A stretch of DNA of 8,488 nucleotides from Gammaproteobacteria bacterium (GCA_030830595.1 JAURMS010000123.1:1-8488); one strand, 5' to 3'; shown: positions 1-6,629, counted from the stretch's first letter. A program made the numbers and translations. Notes: generated by a model from the sequence alone, not told the origin.

Positions 1-1272
1 CGCCGACACCAGAAAGTGATCGAGGAGGCCCCCGCACCCGGATTGGCGCCGGCACTGCGCGCGGGGCTCGCCGATGCGGCGGTGCGCGTGGCCCGCGCGG
101 CGCGATACGTCAATGCAGGCACGGTGGAGTTCGTGGTCGCGCCCGATGGGCGGTTCTACTTCCTGGAAATGAACACGAGGCTGCAGGTGGAGCACCCGGT
201 GACCGAACAGGTCACGGGCCTCGACCTGGTCGAGTGGCAGCTGCGGGTGGCTGCCGGTGAGCCCCTGCCACGTGGACAGGACGCGCTGAGCCTCACCGGC
301 CACGCCATCGAGGTACGCCTGTGCAGTGAAGACCCGAACAAGGGGTTCCTGCCCTCGACAGGCCTGATCACCCAATGGGTCACGCCCCCGGCGGAGGCCA
401 CGTGGCGCGTTGAGCAGGGGGTGGAGAGCGGAGACCGCATCACGCCCTTCTACGATTCGTTGGCCGCCAAGCTGGTCGCCAGCGGTCGTGACCGTGCGGA
501 GGCGTTGTCACGGCTGCAGCGCGGGCTGGACGAAACCGCCGTGTTCGGCGTGTCCACCAACCTTGCCCTGCTCAGGCGGGTCTGCGCGCATCCCGACTTT
601 GCTGCGGTCGCCGTCGACACCACCTGGCTGGACCGCCACCTCGAGGCGCTCACCGCGCCGCCGGCCACGCCGGATCCTCACCTGTTGCTGGCTCTCGCCG
701 ACTGGTGCCTGCCCGTTGGGCCGGAGGTCGGCCAGGATCACTCGCCATGGGCGATGAGCGACGGCTGGCGACTGGACGGAGTCGGCCGGCGCACCGCAGC
801 GCTGGAGGGTAACCCCGGCCTGCGCCTGGTGATCCAGCGACGCAATCACCGGCTGGAGGTCGTCGTTGGCAGCCTGCGCCTTATCGGAGAGGTCCAGGAG
901 GGTCACCGGGGCCTGCGACGTGTGACCTGCGCAGGGGAGACCCGGGACGTGTTCCTCTGCGGGCACGGCGCGCAGGTCGCCTTGGGCGGCACGGCCGGCG
1001 GCCCATGGCGTCTTGGCTCGCCGTGGCCCCTGCCCGCCTCGTCTGCCGAGGCGGAACGCAACCCCACCTCGCCCCTGCCCGGACGGGTCGTGGCCGTCCA
1101 GGCGCGACTGGGCGAAGAGGTCATGGCCGGGCAGGCACTCGCCGTCGTCGAGGGCATGAAAATTCAGCACACGGTAAGGGCCGGACTCGCGGGCCGCATC
1201 ACTCGCTCGTACGTCGCGGAAGGCGATGCGGTGGAAGCGGAGCAGGTTCTGTTCGAGATCTCCCCCGCCTGA
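1..1272 (+). CDS. mccA: Biotin-dependent acyl-CoA carboxylase alpha subunit, probably 3-methylcrotonyl-CoA carboxylase (5' end missing)
   Basis: This chain carboxylates its own biotin with ATP and bicarbonate; a beta subunit, not in the window, would move the carboxyl group to the acyl-CoA. The frame is open from base 1 with RRHQK-VIEEAP, a conserved mid-biotin-carboxylase motif, so about 235 N-terminal residues lie upstream and the GTG at 16 is an internal codon. Of 423 visible residues, 1 to about 210 finish the biotin carboxylase domain. They carry Glu43, the EMNTRLQVEH block (Glu56, Asn58, Arg60, Gln62, Glu64), and an Arg136 that matches the catalytic Arg338 of E. coli AccC. A linker domain with SPWAMSDGWRL (about 245-255) follows, a pattern I associate with methylcrotonyl-CoA carboxylases. 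The C-terminal biotinyl domain has Lys387 in EGMKIQH, where AMKM is usual. Acetoacetyl-CoA synthetase and ETF:QO nearby support leucine catabolism. Geranyl-CoA or propionyl-CoA carboxylase remains possible. The carboxylase class is certain; the substrate is inferred. Confidence 0.9.
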   Translation, partial: RRHQKVIEEAPAPGLAPALRAGLADAAVRVARAARYVNAGTVEFVVAPDGRFYFLEMNTRLQVEHPVTEQVTGLDLVEWQLRVAAGEPLPRGQDALSLTGHAIEVRLCSEDPNKGFLPSTGLITQWVTPPAEATWRVEQGVESGDRITPFYDSLAAKLVASGRDRAEALSRLQRGLDETAVFGVSTNLALLRRVCAHPDFAAVAVDTTWLDRHLEALTAPPATPDPHLLLALADWCLPVGPEVGQDHSPWAMSDGWRLDGVGRRTAALEGNPGLRLVIQRRNHRLEVVVGSLRLIGEVQEGHRGLRRVTCAGETRDVFLCGHGAQVALGGTAGGPWRLGSPWPLPASSAEAERNPTSPLPGRVVAVQARLGEEVMAGQALAVVEGMKIQHTVRAGLAGRITRSYVAEGDAVEAEQVLFEISPA

Positions 1273-1279
1273 GTGGCGG

Positions 1280-1308
1280 TTGTGTTGCGCTGCAATAAGA
1301 GCTACCTT
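1280..1308 (+). promoter_or_regulatory. Weak candidate sigma-70 promoter for the SDR–M16 unit
   Basis: In the 98-base gap after the carboxylase stop, TTGTGT (1280-1285) and TACCTT (1303-1308) are 17 bases apart. Each matches only three of six consensus positions, so this is a spacing-supported guess. Transcription would start near 1315, leaving a leader of about 55 bases. No rho-independent terminator is visible in the gap: a GCCGG/CCGGC pair (1317-1321, 1331-1335) has a 9-base loop and no T-run. Read-through from the carboxylase gene is therefore equally possible. Confidence 0.2.
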
Positions 1309-1352
1309 TCGGCGCCGCCGGGCATCGGTTCCGGCAACGCTCATCAACTGAC

Positions 1353-1359
1353 AGAAAGG
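1353..1359 (+). promoter_or_regulatory. Ribosome binding site of the SDR gene
   Basis: AGAAAGG lies 11 bases before the ATG at 1371 and is the only Shine-Dalgarno-like stretch near that start. The AGGT at its 3' side can pair with ACCT at 1364-1367 across a three-base loop. This 4-bp hairpin could partly mask the site; it is small and may be chance. Confidence 0.5.
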
Positions 1360-1370
1360 TCCCACCTGCC

Positions 1371-2132
1371 ATGAATCTCCAGAAAAAAGTGGTTGCCATC
1401 ACCGGCGGCGGACGCGGCCTGGGCCGCGCCACGGCACTTGCCTTCGCCGCCCGCGGCAGTGACATCGCCCTGCTCGACCTGAATGCGGCGGACCTCGAGG
1501 AGACCCGCAAGCTGGTGGAAGCACAGGGTGTGCGTGCCTACACCCATGTGACCAACGTGGCCCTGGAGTCGGACGTCACCGCTGCCCTGGACGGCGTCAT
1601 CGCCGAACTGGGCCAGCTCGATGTCCTGGTCAACAACGCCGGCATCACCCGCGATGCCATGCTGGTGAAGGTCAAGGACGGCGAGGTGGTTGGCAAGATG
1701 TCGATCGAACAGTGGAACGCCGTGATCGGCGTGAACCTCACGGGTGTGTTCCTCTGCGGGCGCGAGGCCGCGGAGCGCATGATTCGCGCCGGCAAGGGTG
1801 GAGTGATCATCAACATCAGTTCGATCTCGGCCGACGGCAACCTAGGTCAGACCAACTACTCCGCGGCCAAGGCCGGCGTCGCTTCCATGACCGTGGTCTG
1901 GGCCAAGGAACTCGCCCGCTTCGGGATCCGCTGCGGGGCCATCGCTCCCGGCTTCTGCGCGACCGACATCCTCTCGGCCATGAAGCCGGAAGTCCTGGAA
2001 AAGGTGGTGGCGCCGGTGCCGCTCAAGCGGCTTGGCGAGCCGGCAGAAATCGCTCACACTGCGATTTACATCGCCGAGAATGATTTCTTCACCGGCAGGA
2101 TGATCTACTGCGACGGCGGCATGAGGTTCTAA
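1371..2132 (+). CDS. SDR-family oxidoreductase, FabG-like 3-oxoacyl reductase / 3-hydroxyacyl dehydrogenase
   Basis: This is a 253-residue classical short-chain dehydrogenase/reductase, a normal length for a cytosolic tetramer of this family. One Rossmann domain carries, in order, the cofactor motif TGGGRGLG (Gly12, Gly16, Gly18), Asp36 at the end of strand beta-2, NNAG (88-91), the active-site Asn122, Ser150, Tyr163 and Lys167, and a C-terminal CDGG turn. The GNLGQTNYSAAK stretch is typical of FabG-type 3-oxoacyl-ACP reductases. Asp36 would bind the adenosine ribose hydroxyls and disfavour the phosphate of NADP, so NAD(H) is the likely cofactor; this suggests catabolic use rather than fatty-acid synthesis. 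The ATG at 1371 places the cofactor motif at the usual distance from the N-terminus. The stop overlaps the next start by one base (TAATG), so the gene probably heads an operon with the two M16 genes. The substrate is unknown: a 3-hydroxyacyl-CoA or a ketone is a reasonable guess from the acyl-CoA genes on either side. Confidence 0.93.
   Translation: MNLQKKVVAITGGGRGLGRATALAFAARGSDIALLDLNAADLEETRKLVEAQGVRAYTHVTNVALESDVTAALDGVIAELGQLDVLVNNAGITRDAMLVKVKDGEVVGKMSIEQWNAVIGVNLTGVFLCGREAAERMIRAGKGGVIINISSISADGNLGQTNYSAAKAGVASMTVVWAKELARFGIRCGAIAPGFCATDILSAMKPEVLEKVVAPVPLKRLGEPAEIAHTAIYIAENDFFTGRMIYCDGGMRF
2123..2126 (+). promoter_or_regulatory. Ribosome binding site for the lipoprotein M16 peptidase, inside the SDR gene
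   Basis: GAGG ends five bases before the ATG at 2132 and lies within the last codons of the SDR gene. With the TAATG stop/start overlap it allows a ribosome ending the SDR to restart at once, so translation of the peptidase is probably coupled to that of the SDR. Confidence 0.55.
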
Positions 2133-3553
2133 TGAAACGATTGTTCCTTCTGATTGCACCCTGGCTGCTGGCGGCCTGCGCCAGCACCGGCGGTCCCACG
2201 CAACCGGCTGGCGAGGCGACTGCGCCCGCCGGCGAGCCGGCTGCGCCGAGCGGGCTGTCCATACCGGTGGAGTACTACCGATTGGACAATGGCCTGCGGG
2301 TGGTGCTCTCCAGGGACACCGCCATCCCCACCGTGACGGTGGGGGTGTATTACCACATCGGCTTTCGCATCGAGCCGCGGGACCGCACAGGCTTTGCGCA
2401 CCTGTTCGAGCACATGATGTTCCAGGGCTCCGCCAACCTGGGGAAGATGGAGTTCATCCGCCTCGTGCAGGGTAACGGCGGGGTATTGAACGGCTCGACG
2501 CGCTTCGACTACACCAACTATTACCAGATCGTGCCTGCCCACACGCTGGAAACCATCCTGTGGGCCGAAGCCGACCGCATGCGTGGCCTCGACATCACCC
2601 AGGACAACTTGACCAACCAGCAGGGAGTGGTCAAGAACGAGGTCAAGGTGAACGTACTGAACCGCCCCTACGGCGGCTTTCCGTGGCTGACCCTGCCCCA
2701 GTACGCCAACACCAACTGGTACAACGCCCACAATTTTTACGGCGACCTCGACGATCTCGATGCAGCCACGCTCGAGGACGTGCAGTCCTTCTTCGACACC
2801 TATTACACGCCCTCGAATGCCGTGCTGGTACTCGCCGGTGACTTCGAGACAGCCGCGGCGCGAGACTGGATCGAGCGCTACTTTGGCAGCATTCCGGGTC
2901 GTGAACCGGTGGCCCTGCCGGACATCAGCGAGCCCCGGCAGGAGGCAGAGCGGCGGCACGCCTATACGGATGCGCTGGCACCCCGTCCGGGACTGGCCGT
3001 TGGTTGGCATGTGCCGGAACGAGGCACCGACCAGCATTTCGCCTTTGGCTTGCTCGACCAGATCCTTCTGCAGGGCGAGGACAGCGCCCTGTGGCAGAAG
3101 CTGGTGCAGCAGCGTGGCTACAGCGACTCGGTGGGCGGCGGCATCAACCTGCTCGGCAACATGTTCAATTACGACGGTCCCATGCTCTGGACAGTCTCGC
3201 TGATCCATGACAACGCCGTGCCGGCAGACCAGATCGTGGCCGACATCGACGCCGAGATTGCCCGCCTGGCGGAGGTTCCCCCTTCTCAGGACGTGCTGGA
3301 TCGTGCACTGACCAAGCTGCGCGCCGACCTCTACGGCGTGGCGGGGTCGAGCACCCGCTTCGGCCTGGTCGACCTGCTGGCCAGTTTCGCCCTGTTCGAC
3401 GACAACCCGGCACTGGTCAACTCGCTGGAATCGCGCTTTCGCGCCGTGCCGCCGGAGTTGATCTCGACCGTGGCCCGTGAATACCTGAGGCCCGGCAACC
3501 GGACCATCCTCGAATTGCAGCCGGCGGAGTCCGCCGAGGGAGAGCAGCCATGA
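2132..3553 (+). CDS. M16 zinc metallopeptidase, catalytic subunit, predicted outer-membrane lipoprotein
   Basis: This 473-residue protein starts with a lipoprotein signal: Lys2-Arg3, a hydrophobic stretch, then lipobox Leu13-Ala14-Ala15-Cys16. The residue after Cys is Ala, not Asp, which by the Lol sorting rule points to the outer membrane. A Pro/Ala/Gly-rich linker (about 17-42) precedes two M16-type domains, a peptidase domain (about 48-195) and a C-terminal M16 domain (about 205-390). The inverted zinc site is complete: His90-Leu-Phe-Glu93-His94, with Glu170 75 residues after His94, fitting HxxEH-X(74-76)-E. The Arg/Tyr pair that contacts substrate in the C-terminal domain is absent; Val325 and Asp332 occupy those places. 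The next protein has the reverse pattern, so this is probably the catalytic half of a heterodimer comparable to SPH2681/SPH2682 of Sphingomonas. It overlaps the SDR stop by one base and the next start by four (ATGA). A role in degrading periplasmic peptides is inferred; the substrate is unknown. Confidence 0.93.
   Translation: MKRLFLLIAPWLLAACASTGGPTQPAGEATAPAGEPAAPSGLSIPVEYYRLDNGLRVVLSRDTAIPTVTVGVYYHIGFRIEPRDRTGFAHLFEHMMFQGSANLGKMEFIRLVQGNGGVLNGSTRFDYTNYYQIVPAHTLETILWAEADRMRGLDITQDNLTNQQGVVKNEVKVNVLNRPYGGFPWLTLPQYANTNWYNAHNFYGDLDDLDAATLEDVQSFFDTYYTPSNAVLVLAGDFETAAARDWIERYFGSIPGREPVALPDISEPRQEAERRHAYTDALAPRPGLAVGWHVPERGTDQHFAFGLLDQILLQGEDSALWQKLVQQRGYSDSVGGGINLLGNMFNYDGPMLWTVSLIHDNAVPADQIVADIDAEIARLAEVPPSQDVLDRALTKLRADLYGVAGSSTRFGLVDLLASFALFDDNPALVNSLESRFRAVPPELISTVAREYLRPGNRTILELQPAESAEGEQP
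2204..2245 (+). repeat. Imperfect 21-base tandem duplication in the lipoprotein linker
   Basis: Two adjacent 21-base units (2204-2224 and 2225-2245) agree at 17 positions. They encode PAGEATA and PAGEPAA, residues 25-31 and 32-38 of the M16 lipoprotein. The repeat lengthens the flexible stalk between the lipidated Cys16 and the peptidase domain and keeps the frame. Confidence 0.6.
3536..3542 (+). promoter_or_regulatory. Ribosome binding site of the second M16 gene
   Basis: GAGGGAG lies seven bases before the ATG at 3550, within the last codons of the first M16 gene. It is the strongest Shine-Dalgarno match in the window. With the ATGA overlap it supports matched production of the two subunits. 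Confidence 0.65.
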
Positions 3554-4923
3554 CCCGCCTGCTGTCGGCCCTGACGCTTGCCTGCCTGCTGTGGCCACTC
3601 ACCGGGGCCTCACGCGAACTCCCTCCCGCACCGGGAACGCCGAAGCCCTTTGAGTTGCCGGAGAAAGACACCGTCACGCTGGACAATGGCCTGCGCCTGA
3701 CTTTCCTTGAGTACGGCAGCGTGCCCCTGGTCACCCTGCAGGCGGTCATTCGCACGGGTGCCATCGACGACGACGGCCAGACCTGGATCGATGACCTCGT
3801 GGCCGACATGCTCAAGGAGGGCACGACCCACCGCAGCGCCGAGGCGATCGCCCGTGAAGCGGCAGACATGGGCGGCAGCGTGTCGACCGGCTCCGGCGCC
3901 GAGCAAGGATTTGTGGACGTGTCGGTGCTGTCGGAGAACGCTGTCGAGGCCGCCGGCCTGCTGGCGGACGTGCTCAGGAACCCGTCCTTCCCAGCCAGTG
4001 AATTGCCGAGGCTGGTCGCCAACTACGAACGCAACCTGAGTGTTGCGCGCCGCCAGCCAGGGAGCCTCGCGGCCGAAGCCATGGCGAGGCTGGTCTATGG
4101 GGACCATCCTTTCGGTCGCAGCTTTCCGGAGGACGGACAGCTCGCCGGATACACCATCGAGGATCTCAAGGCCTTTTACGAGGCCCAGTACGGTGCGGCC
4201 AGGACTCATGTCTTCGTAGCCGGCCGCTTCGATCGACCGGCGCTGCAGGCAGCGCTGACCGAGGCGCTCGCCGACTGGCGTACCGGGCCGGCCCCGACCA
4301 ACCGGCCGCCCGCAGCCAGCGAAGCGCAGCAGCTGGAGTTCGTCGCCCGCCCCGCTGCACCGCAGTCATCGCTGCGCATGGCGGTTCGCGGTCCGAGTCC
4401 CGGGCATCCCGACTGGATTGCAGCCAGCGTTATGAATTCCCTGCTGGGGGGCTCGTTTGCCTCGCGCATCACCACCAACATCCGCGAGGACAAGGGTTAC
4501 ACCTACTCGCCCAACTCTTCCTTCCAGGCTTTCCGCGAATCCGGTCTGTGGCTGATGTCCGCCGACGTCACCACGGAGCACACCGCGGATTCGCTGAGGG
4601 AAATCTACTCGGAAATCGATCGCCTGCAGCGTGAGGCACCCAGTGCCGAGGAGCTGGATGCAATCAAGAATTACCGGGCCGGGATTTTCGTCGTGCAGAA
4701 CTCCTCACCGGACGGCGTGCTACGCCAGCTGGCCTTCATGGACCTGCATGGCCTGCCGGACAGCTATCTCGCGGATCTCGTGCGCGAGACCTACGCAGTG
4801 ACACCGCAGCAGGTGAGCGACATGGCCGCGCGCTGGGTGGTGCCCGAGCGCATGTCGGTGGTGGTCGTAGGAGACCTCGACCAGGTCGAGGCCTCGGTTC
4901 GCGACCTGCCCCAGCTGAAGTAA
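3550..4923 (+). CDS. M16-family non-catalytic subunit, Arg/Tyr type, predicted periplasmic
   Basis: This 457-residue protein partners the preceding peptidase. A Sec signal peptide is visible: Arg3, a hydrophobic core to about Leu17, and probable cleavage after Thr18-Gly19-Ala20. The Cys12 in it does not fit a lipobox, so the mature protein should be soluble. Two M16 domains follow (about 38-185 and 190-375). Where a peptidase has HxxEH, this chain has Asp82-Leu-Val-Ala-Asp86, so zinc ligands and catalytic Glu are gone and it should not cleave on its own. The second domain keeps GGSFASR followed by IREDKGYTYS, giving Arg312 and Tyr319 with the seven-residue spacing of the family's Arg/Tyr substrate-binding pair. 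Family knowledge from Sphingomonas SPH2682 and mitochondrial processing peptidase alpha says such subunits complete the active chamber. Start and coupling are supported by the ATGA overlap and a good ribosome binding site. Heterodimer formation is inferred, not shown. Confidence 0.92.
   Translation: MTRLLSALTLACLLWPLTGASRELPPAPGTPKPFELPEKDTVTLDNGLRLTFLEYGSVPLVTLQAVIRTGAIDDDGQTWIDDLVADMLKEGTTHRSAEAIAREAADMGGSVSTGSGAEQGFVDVSVLSENAVEAAGLLADVLRNPSFPASELPRLVANYERNLSVARRQPGSLAAEAMARLVYGDHPFGRSFPEDGQLAGYTIEDLKAFYEAQYGAARTHVFVAGRFDRPALQAALTEALADWRTGPAPTNRPPAASEAQQLEFVARPAAPQSSLRMAVRGPSPGHPDWIAASVMNSLLGGSFASRITTNIREDKGYTYSPNSSFQAFRESGLWLMSADVTTEHTADSLREIYSEIDRLQREAPSAEELDAIKNYRAGIFVVQNSSPDGVLRQLAFMDLHGLPDSYLADLVRETYAVTPQQVSDMAARWVVPERMSVVVVGDLDQVEASVRDLPQLK
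4875..4891. repeat. Short perfect palindrome near the convergent gene ends
   Basis: CCTCGACC and GGTCGAGG flank one base about 30 bases before the M16 stop. As RNA this gives a seven-base-pair, GC-rich stem with a three-base loop on either strand. No T-run follows, and the bases also encode ordinary protein (Asp-Leu-Asp-Gln-Val-Glu-Ala). It might slow polymerase coming from either side, but it could equally be chance in GC-rich coding DNA. Confidence 0.3.
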
Positions 4924-4931
4924 GGCGTCGT

Positions 4932-6587
4932 CTACATCGAGGCGTAGTTCGGGCCGCCGCCGCCCTCGGGCGTCACCCAGTGGATGTTCTGCCGTGGGTC
5001 CTTGATGTCGCAGGTCTTGCAGTGCACGCAGTTCTGGGCGTTGATCTGCAGGCGACGCCCGCCCCCCTCGTCGGGCACGTATTCGTAGACCCCAGCCGGG
5101 CAATATCGCGCCTCGGGGCCGTCGAACAGCGCGAGATTGTGCTCAACCGGCACCGACGCCTCGCGCAGCCGCAGGTGCACCGGCTGGTCCTCCTCATGGT
5201 TGGTGCTGGAGAGGTAAACCGAGGACAGCCGGTCAAAGGTCAGCACCCCGTCGGGTCGGGGATATTCGATACGCGGCATGCTGGCTGCCGGGCGCAGCGT
5301 CTCGTGGTCTGCCCGCCTATGGCGAAGCGTCCACCCGACCATCTTGCCAAGGCCCAGGTCGTTCAGCCACATGTGCAGTCCGCCGTGCAGCGTCCCGGCG
5401 AGCATGCCCCACTTGAGTCCGGGCTTCACGTTGCGGACCTTGTGCAGGTCGCGATAGGCCCAAGACCCACGATAGGCCGCCGGATACGCGGACAGGGTGT
5501 CCCGGGCACGGCCCTCGGCGAGGGCAGCCGCGGCGGCCTCGGCCGCCAGCATGCCGGTCTTCATGGCGTTGTGTGAGCCCTTGATGCGCGGCAGGTTGAC
5601 GAACCCGGCACTGCAGCCGACCAGGGCTCCGCCCGGGAACACCAGCTGCGGGACCGACTGCAGGCCGCCCTCATTGATGGCCCGCGCGCCGTAGGCGAGA
5701 CGCTTGCCGCCGGCGAAGGTGTCGCGGATGGCCGGGTGGGTCTTGAAGCGCTGGAACTCCTCGAACGGCGACAAGTGCGGGTTCTGGTAGCCGAGGTGCA
5801 CCACGAAACCGACGGAGACCAGGTTGTCGCCAAAGTGATAGAGGAACGAACCGCCCCCGGTGCTGGCGTCCAGGGGCCAGCCCTGGCTGTGCATGACCAG
5901 GCCCGGGCGATGGCGCGCGGGATCGACTTCCCATAACTCCTTGAGGCCGATGCCGTAGACCTGGGGATCCACCCCCTTGCGGAGGTCAAACTGCTGCATC
6001 AACTGCTGGGACAGGGACCCGCGGCAACCCTCGGCAAACAGCGTGTAGCGAGCGTGCAATTCCATGCCGGGCTGGTAGCCGTCCTTGGGCTGGCCGTCCC
6101 GGCCGATGCCCATGTCACCGGTGGCCACGCCCTTGACGGCGCCCGCTTCGTCGAACAGCACCTCCGCCGCGGCAAAACCCGGATAGATCTCCACACCCAG
6201 TTCCTCGGCGCGCTGTGCCAGCCAGCGTGTCAGCTTGCCAAGGCTCGCAATGTACATGCCATGGTTGTTCATCAGCGGCGGCAGCGTCCAGTTGGGGATC
6301 CGCCAGGCCGAGCGCTGCCCCAGCACCAGGAAGCGGTCTTCGCTGACCGGCGTCTCCAGCGGAGCGCCTTCCGCCTGCCAGTCCGGGAACAACTCACCCA
6401 GCGCGATGGGGTCGATCACTGCACCAGAGAGGATGTGGGCGCCGACCTCGGAGCCCTTCTCGAGGACACAGACGCTCAACTCCCTGCCCTGTCCGGCAGC
6501 CACCTGCTTCGCCCGAATCGCTGCGGCCAGCCCCGAGGGCCCCGCGCCCACGATCACCAGGTCGAATTCCATTGCCTCCCGTTCCAT
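4932..6587 (-). CDS. etfD: Electron transfer flavoprotein-ubiquinone oxidoreductase (ETF:QO)
   Basis: ETF:QO takes electrons from reduced electron transfer flavoprotein, which is charged by acyl-CoA dehydrogenases, and reduces ubiquinone at the inner membrane. The 551-residue chain has the FAD-binding motif VGAGPSG at its N-terminus (Gly14, Gly16, Gly19), followed by the EKGSEVGAHILSG stretch typical of the family. A hydrophobic, Trp/Gly/Leu-rich segment near 385-415 is probably part of the monotopic membrane surface. The C-terminal ferredoxin-like domain supplies a [4Fe-4S] cluster through Cys496 (in CPAGVYEY) and Cys520, Cys523 and Cys526 (in NCVHCKTC). Length and order match complete one-chain bacterial homologues. 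The ATG at 6587 is chosen over the Met6 codon at 6572 because Pseudomonas-type homologues also begin MEREx-MEFD, although neither start has a well-spaced ribosome binding site. The gene converges on the M16 pair with eight bases between stops and diverges from acetoacetyl-CoA synthetase. No defects are seen. Confidence 0.98.
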   Translation of the reverse strand: MEREAMEFDLVIVGAGPSGLAAAIRAKQVAAGQGRELSVCVLEKGSEVGAHILSGAVIDPIALGELFPDWQAEGAPLETPVSEDRFLVLGQRSAWRIPNWTLPPLMNNHGMYIASLGKLTRWLAQRAEELGVEIYPGFAAAEVLFDEAGAVKGVATGDMGIGRDGQPKDGYQPGMELHARYTLFAEGCRGSLSQQLMQQFDLRKGVDPQVYGIGLKELWEVDPARHRPGLVMHSQGWPLDASTGGGSFLYHFGDNLVSVGFVVHLGYQNPHLSPFEEFQRFKTHPAIRDTFAGGKRLAYGARAINEGGLQSVPQLVFPGGALVGCSAGFVNLPRIKGSHNAMKTGMLAAEAAAAALAEGRARDTLSAYPAAYRGSWAYRDLHKVRNVKPGLKWGMLAGTLHGGLHMWLNDLGLGKMVGWTLRHRRADHETLRPAASMPRIEYPRPDGVLTFDRLSSVYLSSTNHEEDQPVHLRLREASVPVEHNLALFDGPEARYCPAGVYEYVPDEGGGRRLQINAQNCVHCKTCDIKDPRQNIHWVTPEGGGGPNYASM

Positions 6588-6619
6588 GCCTGTGTCCCGT
6601 CGTGTCTGCTGATGGCATC

Positions 6620-6625
6620 ATTGTA
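6620..6625 (-). promoter_or_regulatory. Candidate -10 element for the ETF:QO gene
   Basis: Read on the minus strand these bases are TACAAT, five of six matches to the sigma-70 -10 consensus. Initiation near 6613 would give a leader of about 26 bases before the ATG at 6587. No good -35 box is present: the best is GGGTCA, 15 bases upstream and within the first codons of acetoacetyl-CoA synthetase. The element almost touches the ATG of the divergent gene, so the two promoters would overlap within a 42-base gap. Confidence 0.35.
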
Positions 6626-6629
6626 GCGA

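Noticed and set aside
16..18. GTG as the start of the carboxylase gene
   Set aside because: The frame is open upstream to base 1, and RRHQK just before it is conserved biotin carboxylase sequence, so the GTG encodes an internal valine.
1317..1335. GCCGG/CCGGC inverted repeat as a terminator of the carboxylase gene
   Set aside because: The stem is five base pairs with a nine-base loop and no following T-run, so it does not look like a rho-independent terminator.
508..1365. A 285-codon minus-strand frame over the carboxylase gene
   Set aside because: It has no recognisable motif and covers a well-supported biotin carboxylase/biotinyl coding region.
1554..1556. Asn62 in the SDR in place of the usual Asp before Val
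   Set aside because: E. coli FabG also has Asn at this position, so it is a normal family variant.
2129..3598. A 489-codon open frame on the minus strand, fully antisense to the first M16 gene
   Set aside because: It mirrors the plus-strand codons of a gene with a clear family, signal peptide and catalytic motifs. Its translation shows no domain I recognise. Long antisense frames are expected when third positions are mostly G or C.
6572..6574. Internal ATG (Met6) as the true ETF:QO start, because GGGAGG precedes it
   Set aside because: The GGGAGG ends only two bases before that ATG, too close for good initiation, and residues 1-5 match the N-terminus of Pseudomonas-type homologues.
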